Shown here: positions 1-6,805 of the stretch, piece after piece
How positions within the stretch are numbered: position 1 is the stretch's first letter
Layout of the letters: each line of letters starts with the position of its first letter
Source: Peptococcaceae bacterium
Lineage (GTDB): Bacteria; Bacillota; Dehalobacteriia; UBA4068; UBA4997
Assembly (NCBI GenBank): GCA_019421315.1
Contig: JAHZFN010000291.1
Span: 1 to 8,870 of the forward strand
Reading direction: 5' to 3'
Length of the DNA stretch: 8,870 nucleotides
The notes under the pieces: generated by a model
Database searches by the model: none
Told to the model about the DNA's origin: nothing
Seen by the model: the letters and a program-made list of their open reading frames with translations, nothing else
Program-made: the position numbers and the translations under genes

Positions 1-1442
1 TTATCGTTGACCAAGATAAACGCCGCGCCGAAATTTGGCGTCAGGTGCAGGATGTTGCGGAAAAAGCCGGTGGTATGGTCAAAGATGACAAAGAGTTGCT
101 GGAAGAAGTTGTCTACATTTTGGAATATCCGACCGCTCTTTTGGGCGATTTCGATAAAAAATATCTCTCCATGCCTGTGGAATTGGTGGTAACTCCGATG
201 CGTGAACATCAGCGTTACTTCCCGGTTTATGCCAAAGACGGTTCCTTGATGAACCACTTTATCGCAGTCAGAAACGGCAACGCCGAACATCTGGACATCG
301 TTAAAGCAGGCAACGAAAAGGTTTTGGTTGCCCGTTTGGCAGACGCCGTTTTCTTCTGGGAAGAGGACTGCAAAAAACCTCTGGAAGAAAATCTGCCCCG
401 TTTGCAGTCCATCGTTTTCCATGAAAAACTGGGAACCTTGGCGGCAAAAGTGGAAAGAGTATGCGCTTTGGCAGACTTTATCGGCAAAAAGCTGGGTTAC
501 AACGAAGAAGATTTGGCAAACACTGCCCGTGCAGGCAAGCTGATGAAATGCGACCTGGTAAGCTCCGCTGTTTTCGAATTCACCGAATTGCAGGGTATCA
601 TGGGTAAATACTATGCCGAAGTTCACAACGAACCGGCAGATGTGGCAGCCGCCATCAAAGAACACTATATGCCTCGTTTCGCAGGCGACGAACTGGCACA
701 AACCAAACCCGGCGTTGCTCTTGCCATTGCCGACCGCCTGGATTCCATGGTAGGTTTCTTTGGGCAGAAAATGCTGCCCACCGGCTCCCAAGACCCCTAT
801 GCTCTGCGCCGTCAGGCAAACGGTATCTGCCAGACCATCATTCGCCATGAATTGAACCTTTCTCTGGCAGAACTGATTGAAGAAGCCTACAAGCTTTATG
901 CCAACGTTAAAATGGTTTGCAATGCGGAAGAAACTAAAGAATCCCTGCTCAACTTCTTTAAATCCCTCTTGGATATCGTTTTGGATGGCGAAGGCGTTTT
1001 TTACGATGTTGTCAATGCAGTATTGTGTCGTCCGGTTAACAACCTGAAAGAAATTTTTGAAAAAGCTCAGGCAATCAAAGATTTCAAAAATACCGATAAA
1101 TATCAAGATTTGATGGCAGGCTACAACCGTGCCAACAATATGCTGGCAAAAGTTAGAGAATTTGCCGCCGTTGATAAGGCTCTCTTGGCAGACGATGCCG
1201 AAGTTTCCCTTTTTGCAGGCTTGCAGGCAGCAAAAGCCGAAGCCGAAAAAGCTATGGCAAGCCATGATTATCAGGCAGCCTTGGCAGCAGAAGCTGCTCT
1301 GCGTCCGTTAATCGATAATTTCTTTGACAACGTTATGATTATGGACAAAGACGAAAAGGTTAAAAACAACCGTTTGGCTATCTTGAAAGAAATCGTTGAT
1401 CTCGGCAACACCGTCGGCGATTTGTCCAAAATCGAAGCTTAG
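1..1442 (+). CDS. glyS: Glycyl-tRNA synthetase beta subunit (5' end outside window)
   Basis: This is the beta subunit of the two-subunit (alpha2beta2) glycyl-tRNA synthetase, a cytoplasmic enzyme that charges tRNA-Gly. The alpha subunit carries the aminoacylation site; beta contributes tRNA recognition. The reading frame is already open at the left edge (first full codon at 3) and gives 479 residues before the TAG stop, against about 690 for the whole family protein, so roughly the first 200 residues are missing. Counting from the first visible codon, family hallmarks are MREHQRYFP near 66-74, KCDL...FEFTELQG from 182, DPYALRRQA at 264-272, and the C-terminal anticodon-binding region with FFDNVM at 440-445. 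Codon choice looks biased in the way of a well-expressed gene (mostly CGT for Arg, GAA, AAA), unlike the downstream genes. glyQ is presumably just upstream, out of view. The family assignment is firm. Confidence 0.97.
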   Translation, partial: IVDQDKRRAEIWRQVQDVAEKAGGMVKDDKELLEEVVYILEYPTALLGDFDKKYLSMPVELVVTPMREHQRYFPVYAKDGSLMNHFIAVRNGNAEHLDIVKAGNEKVLVARLADAVFFWEEDCKKPLEENLPRLQSIVFHEKLGTLAAKVERVCALADFIGKKLGYNEEDLANTARAGKLMKCDLVSSAVFEFTELQGIMGKYYAEVHNEPADVAAAIKEHYMPRFAGDELAQTKPGVALAIADRLDSMVGFFGQKMLPTGSQDPYALRRQANGICQTIIRHELNLSLAELIEEAYKLYANVKMVCNAEETKESLLNFFKSLLDIVLDGEGVFYDVVNAVLCRPVNNLKEIFEKAQAIKDFKNTDKYQDLMAGYNRANNMLAKVREFAAVDKALLADDAEVSLFAGLQAAKAEAEKAMASHDYQAALAAEAALRPLIDNFFDNVMIMDKDEKVKNNRLAILKEIVDLGNTVGDLSKIEA

Positions 1443-1465
1443 TTTTAAAATATTTCAGATATATT

Positions 1466-1502
1466 AAAATAAACCCGATATAACGTCGGGTTTATTTTTT
1501 TT
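1466..1502 (+). terminator. Rho-independent terminator after glyS
   Basis: A perfect 13-bp inverted repeat (1466-1478 pairs with 1486-1498, core AAACCCGA/TCGGGTTT) encloses a 7-base loop. It runs straight into a T tract (1495-1502, eight Ts after the single A at 1494). It lies 24 bases after the glyS stop and separates glyS from the ftsK unit. The A-rich left flank gives some potential for termination on the other strand too, but no gene there needs it. Confidence 0.93.
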
Positions 1503-1537
1503 GCTGTTTATTGTTTGGCAAAACAGCGGACAAATTA

Positions 1538-1566
1538 ATGACAAGAAATTGATTTTGTAGTATAAT
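1538..1566 (+). promoter_or_regulatory. Sigma-A-type promoter for ftsK
   Basis: ATGACA (1538-1543, five of six matches to TTGACA) is followed by a 17-base spacer and a perfect TATAAT (1561-1566). Transcription would start near 1573, leaving a leader of about 65-70 bases before the ftsK ATG. Its place directly after the glyS terminator, and the lack of any other equally good promoter before the downstream genes, suggest it drives ftsK and possibly the genes up to pncC. A 7-bp inverted repeat (ATTGATT at 1548-1554, AATCAAT at 1580-1586) flanks the -10 box. Confidence 0.75.
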
Positions 1567-1640
1567 GATTATGGGATAGAATCAATATGTGAAATATATA
1601 TTGCTTTATATAGTTGTCACGGTTTACGAAAGGATGTTTT

Positions 1641-4385
1641 ATGGCAGAACAAAAAAGGGGCGGCAAAAAGACGGCCGTCAAAACAAATAATACAAAAACG
1701 AGCGGCAGCAAAAGCAGAGATAAGCAAAAGGATGCCGGAAAAACCGAGGGTCAACAGCAAAAAATCGAAAATTCCCAAAGCCTGGGCGTTGTTTTGATGC
1801 TTTTCGGCTTAATTTTTGCTTTGTGGTTTATTGTGGCTTTTTGCAGTAATATGGCAAGCAGTCTGCTGACATTTTGGAAGAAAATTTTGCAGATAGTTTC
1901 CTTTGTCTGCAATTTCGGGACGGCGCTTATTTTGGTGTATTTCGGCTTTTCCCGTTTTGTGCAGAAGAAGATGAAGGTTTCAGGCTGGCAGCTGGTGGGC
2001 TGGCTTTGCATTTTCTTTGCCGTCGGCGGTATGCTGCACCTGGCATACTGCGAAAGCGGCTTTTCTTTCAGCGGGCTTTGGGCTTCTCTCAAGGCGGCGT
2101 GCCTGGGTTTCGGCGGCGGTCTCTGCGGTTTTTCGCCCGCTTATCTGCTGCATTTTATTCCCGGCGTCAAGGTGCAATATGTTATTTTCTGGGCGTTTGC
2201 CATCCTCGGCGTAATGCTGGGCACCAATATGCGGGTTGTGGACAAGGCGGTTTCCGTTTTTGACCGGGACCCCGATAAAAAGGCGGCAAGGGTTGCCAAA
2301 CGGGATGCCAAAGCGGCGCAAAAAGCCATGAAAAAAGCGGAAAAAGCCAAACAAGCGGCAAGCGGCGCGGATACGCCGAAGCAGGCGCAAAACGGTCAGC
2401 TGAACATGGCGGAGCTTGCTTCCAATTTGGTGGAGGATGACAAGCAGCAGCCTGAACGCAGAGATGACGGCATTGTTCATGATTCCAAGGACGAAAATTT
2501 CCTGATTTCCCCCATCATCACCGATTACCGCAGCAATGCGGCAGATGACCAAAAGCTGGGTGTTTTGGATATTGAGGATATGGCAGAAAAGGATGCTGTT
2601 TATGTTGGCAGACAGTTTAAAAATCTCGACGATTTGCAGGGTTTGGACGATTACGATCCTGCGGCGGCGGATTTTGCCGAAAACGGCAAATTTGACGAAA
2701 TTCCCGAGAATAATATAAATAATATAGAAGAAACTGATATAGAAGAAAATATAAAAGAAAGCTGTGATTGGGCGGCGGAGGGCATTTTGGACGATTATGA
2801 CGGCGGACAAGACGGCGTTGCCGAAGCGGCTTATACGGCAGCAAAAAGCACTGTTGTTGCCCAAACGGCGGTGCCGAAACCGACCGACAGCGGAGAAAGT
2901 TCCGCCAAGACCCAGGCGGAAAATAACGCCGATAAACCGAAAACACAGGTTGTGGTGCGGAAAGTTCCGTACAAACTGCCACCTGTTTCCCTCTTGACGG
3001 GCGGACCGCAGGGCAGGGCGAGCAACAGCGAAAAATTAAAAGACGACAGCCTGAAGCTGGAAAATGTTCTTGCCAGCTTTAACGTTAAGGCAAAGGTGGT
3101 TGAGGTTGTCTGCGGTCCTGCCATCATTCGTTACGAGCTGCAGCCTGCGGCAGGTGTCAAGGTTTCCAAAATTGTCAACCTGCAGGACGACATAGCTTTG
3201 GCTTTGGCGGCAAAGGGTCTGCGCATCGAGGCGCCCGTTCCGGGCAAATCCGTGATCGGGATTGAGGTTGCCAAGCCTGAGGTTACCTCCGTTTATTTTA
3301 AAGATGTTGTCAGCTCCAAGCGTTTTAAGGAAAGTCAATCCAAGCTTTCCATCGCTTTCGGCATAGATATTAACGGCAACCCCGTAATCGGCGATTTGGC
3401 TTCTATGCCTCACCTTTTGATTGCGGGCGCCACGGGTTCGGGGAAATCTGTCTGCATGAACACCTTGATTTGCAGTCTGCTTTTCAAGGCGAAGCCCGAC
3501 GAAGTGAAAATTATTATGATCGACCCCAAAAAGGTTGAGTTGGCGGGCTATAACGGCTTGCCCCATTTGGGCAGACCCGTGGTTACCGACCCCAAAAAGG
3601 CGGCTTTGGTTCTGAAAGAGGTTGTCAACGAAATGGATCGCCGCTACACGGTGTTCACAGCCTGCGGCGTGAAAAATTTCAAATCCTACAACAATATTCC
3701 CGATGTGGAAAAAATGCCGCAGATTGTGGTTTTAATTGACGAATTGGCGGATTTGATGATGGTGGCTTCCCGTGATGTGGAAACCCACATTGTCCGCCTG
3801 ACCCAGCTGGCGAGGGCGGCGGGCATCCATCTGGTTATCGCCACGCAAAGACCGTCTGTTGACGTTATCACAGGCTTAATCAAGGCGAACATTCCCTCCA
3901 GAATTGCCTTTGCTGTTTCCTCCATGGTGGATTCCCGCACAATCCTTGATATGGGCGGCGCCGAAAAGCTCCTTGGCAAAGGGGATATGCTTTATCACCC
4001 CATCGGCTTGTCAAGCCCCGTTCGTGTGCAGGGCGCTTTCCTTTCGGAGGACGAAATTGAGCGTTTGGTGGAATTTTGCAGTAAGCAGGCGGCACAGGAA
4101 TTTATCGAACTGCCCGAAGAATCCGACCCGGAAGAAGCAGAGGAAGAACAGCAGGGTATGTTCGAGGACGACCTTTTTGCGGATGCCTGCAAGGTGATTT
4201 TTGAAAGCGGTCAGGCATCGGCGTCGTATTTGCAGCGGCGTTTCCGCATCGGTTACAACAGGGCGGCACGCCTGATGGAGGATATGGAAGCGATGGGCAT
4301 TGTCAGTCCGCCCGACGGCAAAAGACGCAAGGTTTTGATGACAGAAGCGGAATTTAACGAAAAATTCTTAAATAATAATCAATAA
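1641..4385 (+). CDS. ftsK: DNA translocase FtsK/SpoIIIE
   Basis: A membrane-anchored, ATP-driven DNA pump that clears chromosome ends through the closing division septum (or into the forespore if the host sporulates). The product is 914 residues. It has a basic soluble N-terminus (1-45), four or five hydrophobic helices (about 48-69, 82-104, 115-136, 149-170, 177-194), a Lys/Ala-rich then acidic low-complexity linker (about 200-443), and the motor domain from about 444. Walker A GATGSGKS is at 596-603 and the Walker B acidic pair D700-E701 lies in VVLIDELAD. A C-terminal winged-helix gamma domain (about 843-907), which in this family reads DNA polarity motifs, completes it. I chose ATG 1641 because AAAGGA (1629-1634) sits 6 bases upstream; an in-frame TTG at 1614 has no such site. 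The linker contains AT-rich repeats, and the stop codon lies in a tandem duplication. FtsK and SpoIIIE cannot be told apart from sequence alone. Confidence 0.96.
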   Translation: MAEQKRGGKKTAVKTNNTKTSGSKSRDKQKDAGKTEGQQQKIENSQSLGVVLMLFGLIFALWFIVAFCSNMASSLLTFWKKILQIVSFVCNFGTALILVYFGFSRFVQKKMKVSGWQLVGWLCIFFAVGGMLHLAYCESGFSFSGLWASLKAACLGFGGGLCGFSPAYLLHFIPGVKVQYVIFWAFAILGVMLGTNMRVVDKAVSVFDRDPDKKAARVAKRDAKAAQKAMKKAEKAKQAASGADTPKQAQNGQLNMAELASNLVEDDKQQPERRDDGIVHDSKDENFLISPIITDYRSNAADDQKLGVLDIEDMAEKDAVYVGRQFKNLDDLQGLDDYDPAAADFAENGKFDEIPENNINNIEETDIEENIKESCDWAAEGILDDYDGGQDGVAEAAYTAAKSTVVAQTAVPKPTDSGESSAKTQAENNADKPKTQVVVRKVPYKLPPVSLLTGGPQGRASNSEKLKDDSLKLENVLASFNVKAKVVEVVCGPAIIRYELQPAAGVKVSKIVNLQDDIALALAAKGLRIEAPVPGKSVIGIEVAKPEVTSVYFKDVVSSKRFKESQSKLSIAFGIDINGNPVIGDLASMPHLLIAGATGSGKSVCMNTLICSLLFKAKPDEVKIIMIDPKKVELAGYNGLPHLGRPVVTDPKKAALVLKEVVNEMDRRYTVFTACGVKNFKSYNNIPDVEKMPQIVVLIDELADLMMVASRDVETHIVRLTQLARAAGIHLVIATQRPSVDVITGLIKANIPSRIAFAVSSMVDSRTILDMGGAEKLLGKGDMLYHPIGLSSPVRVQGAFLSEDEIERLVEFCSKQAAQEFIELPEESDPEEAEEEQQGMFEDDLFADACKVIFESGQASASYLQRRFRIGYNRAARLMEDMEAMGIVSPPDGKRRKVLMTEAEFNEKFLNNNQ
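2709..2748 (+). repeat. AT-rich short tandem repeats inside the FtsK linker
   Basis: AATAATATA occurs twice in tandem (2709-2717, 2718-2726). An overlapping 11-base unit TATAGAAGAAA occurs at 2723-2733 and again at 2738-2748, a period of 15 bases. All of it stays in frame and encodes Asn/Ile/Glu-rich sequence (NNINNIEETDIEENI) in the disordered linker. The base composition is abruptly AT-rich compared with the flanking coding sequence, which suggests local slippage or duplication tolerated by the linker. Confidence 0.8.
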
Positions 4386-4402
4386 TCTAATAATCAATAA
4401 TC
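4373..4402 (+). repeat. Perfect 15-bp tandem duplication spanning the ftsK stop
   Basis: The unit TAATAATCAATAATC is present twice with no mismatch (4373-4387 and 4388-4402). Each unit itself contains AATAATC twice. The ftsK stop TAA (4383-4385) lies in the first copy, so the second copy is non-coding. The last four residues of FtsK (NNNQ) come from this AT-rich tract and lie outside the conserved gamma domain. Confidence 0.9.
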
Positions 4403-4441
4403 GGCAGTAAAATGCTTTTTTGGCAGTTTACGGAGCAAAAA

Positions 4442-4461
4442 GCCGCAGTGAGATCTGCGGC
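4442..4461 (+). other. Stem-loop just upstream of the rodZ ribosome binding site
   Basis: GCCGCAG (4442-4448) pairs perfectly with CTGCGGC (4455-4461) around a 6-base loop, seven bases before GGAGG. No T tract follows, so it is not a standard terminator. Possible roles are mRNA end protection, processing or tuning of rodZ translation; none is shown by sequence alone. Confidence 0.6.
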
Positions 4462-4468
4462 AAATTTC

Positions 4469-4484
4469 GGAGGTGCAATCCTTG
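4469..4484 (+). promoter_or_regulatory. Ribosome binding site and TTG start of rodZ
   Basis: GGAGG (4469-4473, continuing as TG) lies 8 bases before TTG (4482-4484). This spacing decides the start. The in-frame GTG at 4473 overlaps the Shine-Dalgarno itself and so cannot be the initiator served by it. Confidence 0.8.
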
Positions 4485-5318
4485 AAAGCAATCGGCAGTC
4501 GGCTTAAAGCCATCCGTGAGGAAAAAGGTTATTCTCTGGCGGATGTGCAAAGAGCCACGAAAATTCGGGCGGAGTTTATCGACGCTTTGGAAAAAGGCGA
4601 GCTTGACGCTTTGCCCGGCAGGGTTTACGGCATAGGCTTTGCCAGAACCTACGGCAAATTTTTGGGCTTGGACGAAAACGAGATAGTGGCGGTTTACAAA
4701 ACCTATTACAACGAAATCGAGGCCAAAAAAAACGCAAAAAAGGTGGAGGCCGTCAAGGACAACAAGGCAAAAAACTTTATCCGCAACGGCGGTATCAAGA
4801 AGATAGAAAGAACGGAAATCAATTTTGACGGTCAGCCCATTCAGACCAGAAGAACAAATTTCGGCGCCCAGTTCAGCTGGCTGGTGCTGATTTTGATTGT
4901 GGTTATTCTGGGGATAATCATGTTTAACATGGTGGCTGTGTCCCATCAGGACGAGGACAAGGTTTCTCTGGCGCAGCTGGGCAGCACGGAAACCGTCAAC
5001 CAAAACATTGTGGATGCGGCAAGCATTACATATGACGAAAAAGCCAATGTGGTTTTGCGTTTGGATGTGGACGAGAACGCCGCCGAGGCGTGCTGGGTGA
5101 ATGTTATCATCGACAGCAAGGATTATCTGACGACCAAAATCGACCCCGGCAAGTCCGTAACCTTTTCCGCCGACAAGCAAATTTCTGTTCAGTACAATAA
5201 GGCTCGGTCTGTCAGCGTTGTTCTGCATAATATGCGTTTGGGCGTTGTGGACGAGGTTCAGGACAACATCACCGTCATCTACAACAAGGACGGCGTTGTT
5301 TCGGAAAAACTCAATTAG
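4482..5318 (+). CDS. rodZ: RodZ-like helix-turn-helix membrane protein
   Basis: RodZ links the MreB cytoskeleton to the cell-wall elongation machinery at the inner membrane; in some Bacillota the homologue (YmfM) has also been tied to division or regulation. The 278-residue product has an N-terminal Xre-type helix-turn-helix domain (about 1-72) with the family signature LxALPGRVYGxGFxRTYGxFL near 41-61. A Lys-rich linker (about 80-110), one transmembrane helix (about 131-153) and an extracytoplasmic beta-rich domain of the DUF4115 type (about 178-270) follow. The C-terminal domain is diverged: the usual GNA...NG motif reads YNKA...HNM here. Initiation is at TTG, served by GGAGG. The gene starts 96 bases after ftsK and lies 61 bases before rimO, consistent with one operon. 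The linker codons contain a run of eight A and a dnaX-like slippery heptamer. Cytoskeletal partner binding is assumed from the family, and mreB is not in view. Confidence 0.85.
   Translation: MKAIGSRLKAIREEKGYSLADVQRATKIRAEFIDALEKGELDALPGRVYGIGFARTYGKFLGLDENEIVAVYKTYYNEIEAKKNAKKVEAVKDNKAKNFIRNGGIKKIERTEINFDGQPIQTRRTNFGAQFSWLVLILIVVILGIIMFNMVAVSHQDEDKVSLAQLGSTETVNQNIVDAASITYDEKANVVLRLDVDENAAEACWVNVIIDSKDYLTTKIDPGKSVTFSADKQISVQYNKARSVSVVLHNMRLGVVDEVQDNITVIYNKDGVVSEKLN
4725..4742 (+). other. Tandem A-rich slippery motifs in the rodZ linker (candidate frameshift site)
   Basis: Eight A in a row followed by C (4725-4733) give A-AAA-AAC in the zero frame. Three bases on, A-AAA-AAG (4736-4742) lies in the zero frame, read GCA-AAA-AAG as at the E. 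coli dnaX frameshift site. A -1 shift at the second site would add 28 codons and stop at TGA 4826-4828, giving a soluble 115-residue protein with the helix-turn-helix domain and no membrane helix. No strong downstream stem is evident. The only upstream Shine-Dalgarno-like element is GAGG at 4719-4722. Chance occurrence in a Lys-rich linker is quite possible. Confidence 0.3.
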
Positions 5319-5341
5319 TATTTAAATAATTTATTTTTCGT

Positions 5342-5369
5342 ATTTTCGGCGGCAAACTGCGCCGAAAAT
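5342..5369 (+). other. 10-bp stem-loop abutting the rimO Shine-Dalgarno
   Basis: ATTTTCGGCG (5342-5351) pairs perfectly with CGCCGAAAAT (5360-5369) around an 8-base loop. The rimO ribosome binding site GGGAGG (5370-5375) begins at the very next base, four bases before ATG 5380. With no T tract it is not a typical terminator. A stem this close could limit or shape ribosome loading, or be a stable 5' or 3' end after mRNA processing. Confidence 0.65.
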
Positions 5370-5379
5370 GGGAGGTTTT

Positions 5380-6720
5380 ATGACAGCAAGCAAATATAAC
5401 ATATATCTTGATTCTTTGGGCTGTGTGAAAAATTTGGTTGACAGCGAGCTGGCTTTGGGTTTGCTTTATCAGGCAGGCTTCGGTTTGACAGAGGAACCGG
5501 CGGATGCAGACGTAATAATCGTCAACACATGCGGTTTCATCAACGACGCAAAAGAAGAGAGCATAAACCGCATTATTCAGCTGGCGGATTTGAAAGAGGA
5601 ACGCTGTAAGCTTTTGGTGGTTTGCGGCTGCCTTTCTCAAAGATACAGGGAAGAATTGCAGCGGGAAATGCCCGAAATTGACATTATGCTGGGCACCAAC
5701 GACTATGACACAATCGTTGCTAAAATCAGTACTGCCTTAAAAGAAAAAACGACCTGCGCCGATTTTGATTTGGAAGCGGGGCTGCGGCAGAGGGTTCGCA
5801 TAACCCCCGAACACACCGCCTATATCAAAATTGCCGAGGGCTGCGACAACAACTGCGCTTTTTGCGCAATTCCCGGTATCAGGGGCGGCTTGAAGAGCCG
5901 AACTGTTGAGGACATTGCGGCGGAGGCAAAAACGCTTTTGGCGGAGGGCGTGCGGGAGCTTATTCTCATCGCTCAGGATACCACGGCTTACGGCATGGAT
6001 ATTTACGGCAAGCCAAGCCTTGGCAGACTGCTTGACGCCGTTGCTCCTTTGGGGTTTCACTGGGTACGCGCCCTTTATTGCTATCCCGACCGCATAGATG
6101 ACGAGCTTTTGCGGGCGATGGCAAAGCACAAAAACGTTTGTCATTACCTGGATATTCCTTTGCAGCACATCAACGGCGAGGTTTTGCGAAATATGGGAAG
6201 AACCTACGACCGCCGTTTTGTGGAGGAGCTTTTTGCCAATATCAAAAAATATCTTCCCGACTGCGTGATTCGCACCACCTTTATGGTGGGTTTCCCCGGC
6301 GAAACCGAGGAGCAGTTTGAGGATCTTTTGGATTTTGCGGCGGCGGCGGAAATCCCATGGGCGGGCGTTTTCATGTATTCCCCCGAGGAGGATACGCCTG
6401 CTGCCGTTATGCCCAACCAGGTTGATGATAAGGTGAAAGCCCGCCGCTACAACAAATTGCAGGCGGTTTTGGGATTGGCATCGAAAGAGCATAAGGCGGG
6501 CTGGATTGGTAAGACCATGGAGGTTTTGGCAGAAAGACCGTCGGAATATCTGGACGGGTATTACGAGGGCAGAAGCCGTTATCATGCGCCCGATGTGGAC
6601 GGCGTTGTTTATATCGACAACAAGGACGGCAGCTTGACGGAGGACGACATAGGCAGCTTTGTCAATGTGCAGATTCACACCGCCGAAACCTATGATATTA
6701 TCGGCAGTTTGGTAAAATAA
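5380..6720 (+). CDS. rimO: Ribosomal protein S12 methylthiotransferase RimO
   Basis: RimO is a radical-SAM enzyme that adds a methylthio group to the beta carbon of a conserved aspartate in ribosomal protein S12. The 446-residue product matches the family length. The N-terminal methylthiotransferase domain has cluster-binding cysteines C15 (in SLGCVKNLVDSE), C51 and C84. The radical-SAM core carries C155-x3-C159-x2-C162, followed by IPGIRGGLKSR and LILIAQDTTAYG. The TRAM domain spans about 375-446. The SLGC-KNLVDSE and IRG motifs place it with RimO rather than with MiaB or MtaB, which act on tRNA. I chose ATG 5380, four bases after GGGAGG; an in-frame ATG at 5368 lies inside the upstream stem and lacks its own binding site. 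The stop codon sits inside a 9-bp tandem repeat. It is followed after 85 bases by pgsA. Confidence 0.96.
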   Translation: MTASKYNIYLDSLGCVKNLVDSELALGLLYQAGFGLTEEPADADVIIVNTCGFINDAKEESINRIIQLADLKEERCKLLVVCGCLSQRYREELQREMPEIDIMLGTNDYDTIVAKISTALKEKTTCADFDLEAGLRQRVRITPEHTAYIKIAEGCDNNCAFCAIPGIRGGLKSRTVEDIAAEAKTLLAEGVRELILIAQDTTAYGMDIYGKPSLGRLLDAVAPLGFHWVRALYCYPDRIDDELLRAMAKHKNVCHYLDIPLQHINGEVLRNMGRTYDRRFVEELFANIKKYLPDCVIRTTFMVGFPGETEEQFEDLLDFAAAAEIPWAGVFMYSPEEDTPAAVMPNQVDDKVKARRYNKLQAVLGLASKEHKAGWIGKTMEVLAERPSEYLDGYYEGRSRYHAPDVDGVVYIDNKDGSLTEDDIGSFVNVQIHTAETYDIIGSLVK

Positions 6721-6730
6721 TTAAAATAAT
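6713..6730 (+). repeat. Perfect 9-bp tandem repeat across the rimO stop
   Basis: TAAAATAAT is repeated exactly at 6713-6721 and 6722-6730, and the rimO stop TAA (6718-6720) falls in the first copy. A 12-bp AT palindrome (TAATATATATTA, 6737-6748) follows in the same gap. The gap (6721-6805) otherwise holds only the pgsA ribosome binding site; I see no convincing promoter with both boxes. Confidence 0.7.
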
Positions 6731-6805
6731 ATAGATTAATATATATTATAAGTAAGAAGAATACTGAAAAATGCGGTATGTTACCCCAAAAAAGGAGGAA
6801 GTGCG

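Noticed and set aside
1614..1640. TTG at 1614 as the ftsK start
   Set aside because: It would place AAAGGA inside the coding sequence and has no ribosome binding site of its own; ATG 1641 is ideally spaced.
1503..1640. Possible small RNA or riboswitch in the ftsK leader
   Set aside because: The leader after the predicted start is only about 65-70 AT-rich bases with no stable stem or conserved riboswitch core that I can recognise.
1980..2864. Minus-strand open frame of 294 codons inside ftsK
   Set aside because: It is antisense to the ftsK membrane region and linker, with no recognisable motifs and no sensible ribosome binding site context; treated as a shadow of ftsK.
4442..4461. Stem-loop read as a terminator between ftsK and rodZ
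   Set aside because: No T tract follows the stem; the next bases lead straight into the rodZ Shine-Dalgarno.
4428..5228. Minus-strand open frame of 266 codons opposite rodZ
   Set aside because: Shadow of the rodZ reading frame; its hydrophobic stretches are simply complements of rodZ codons.
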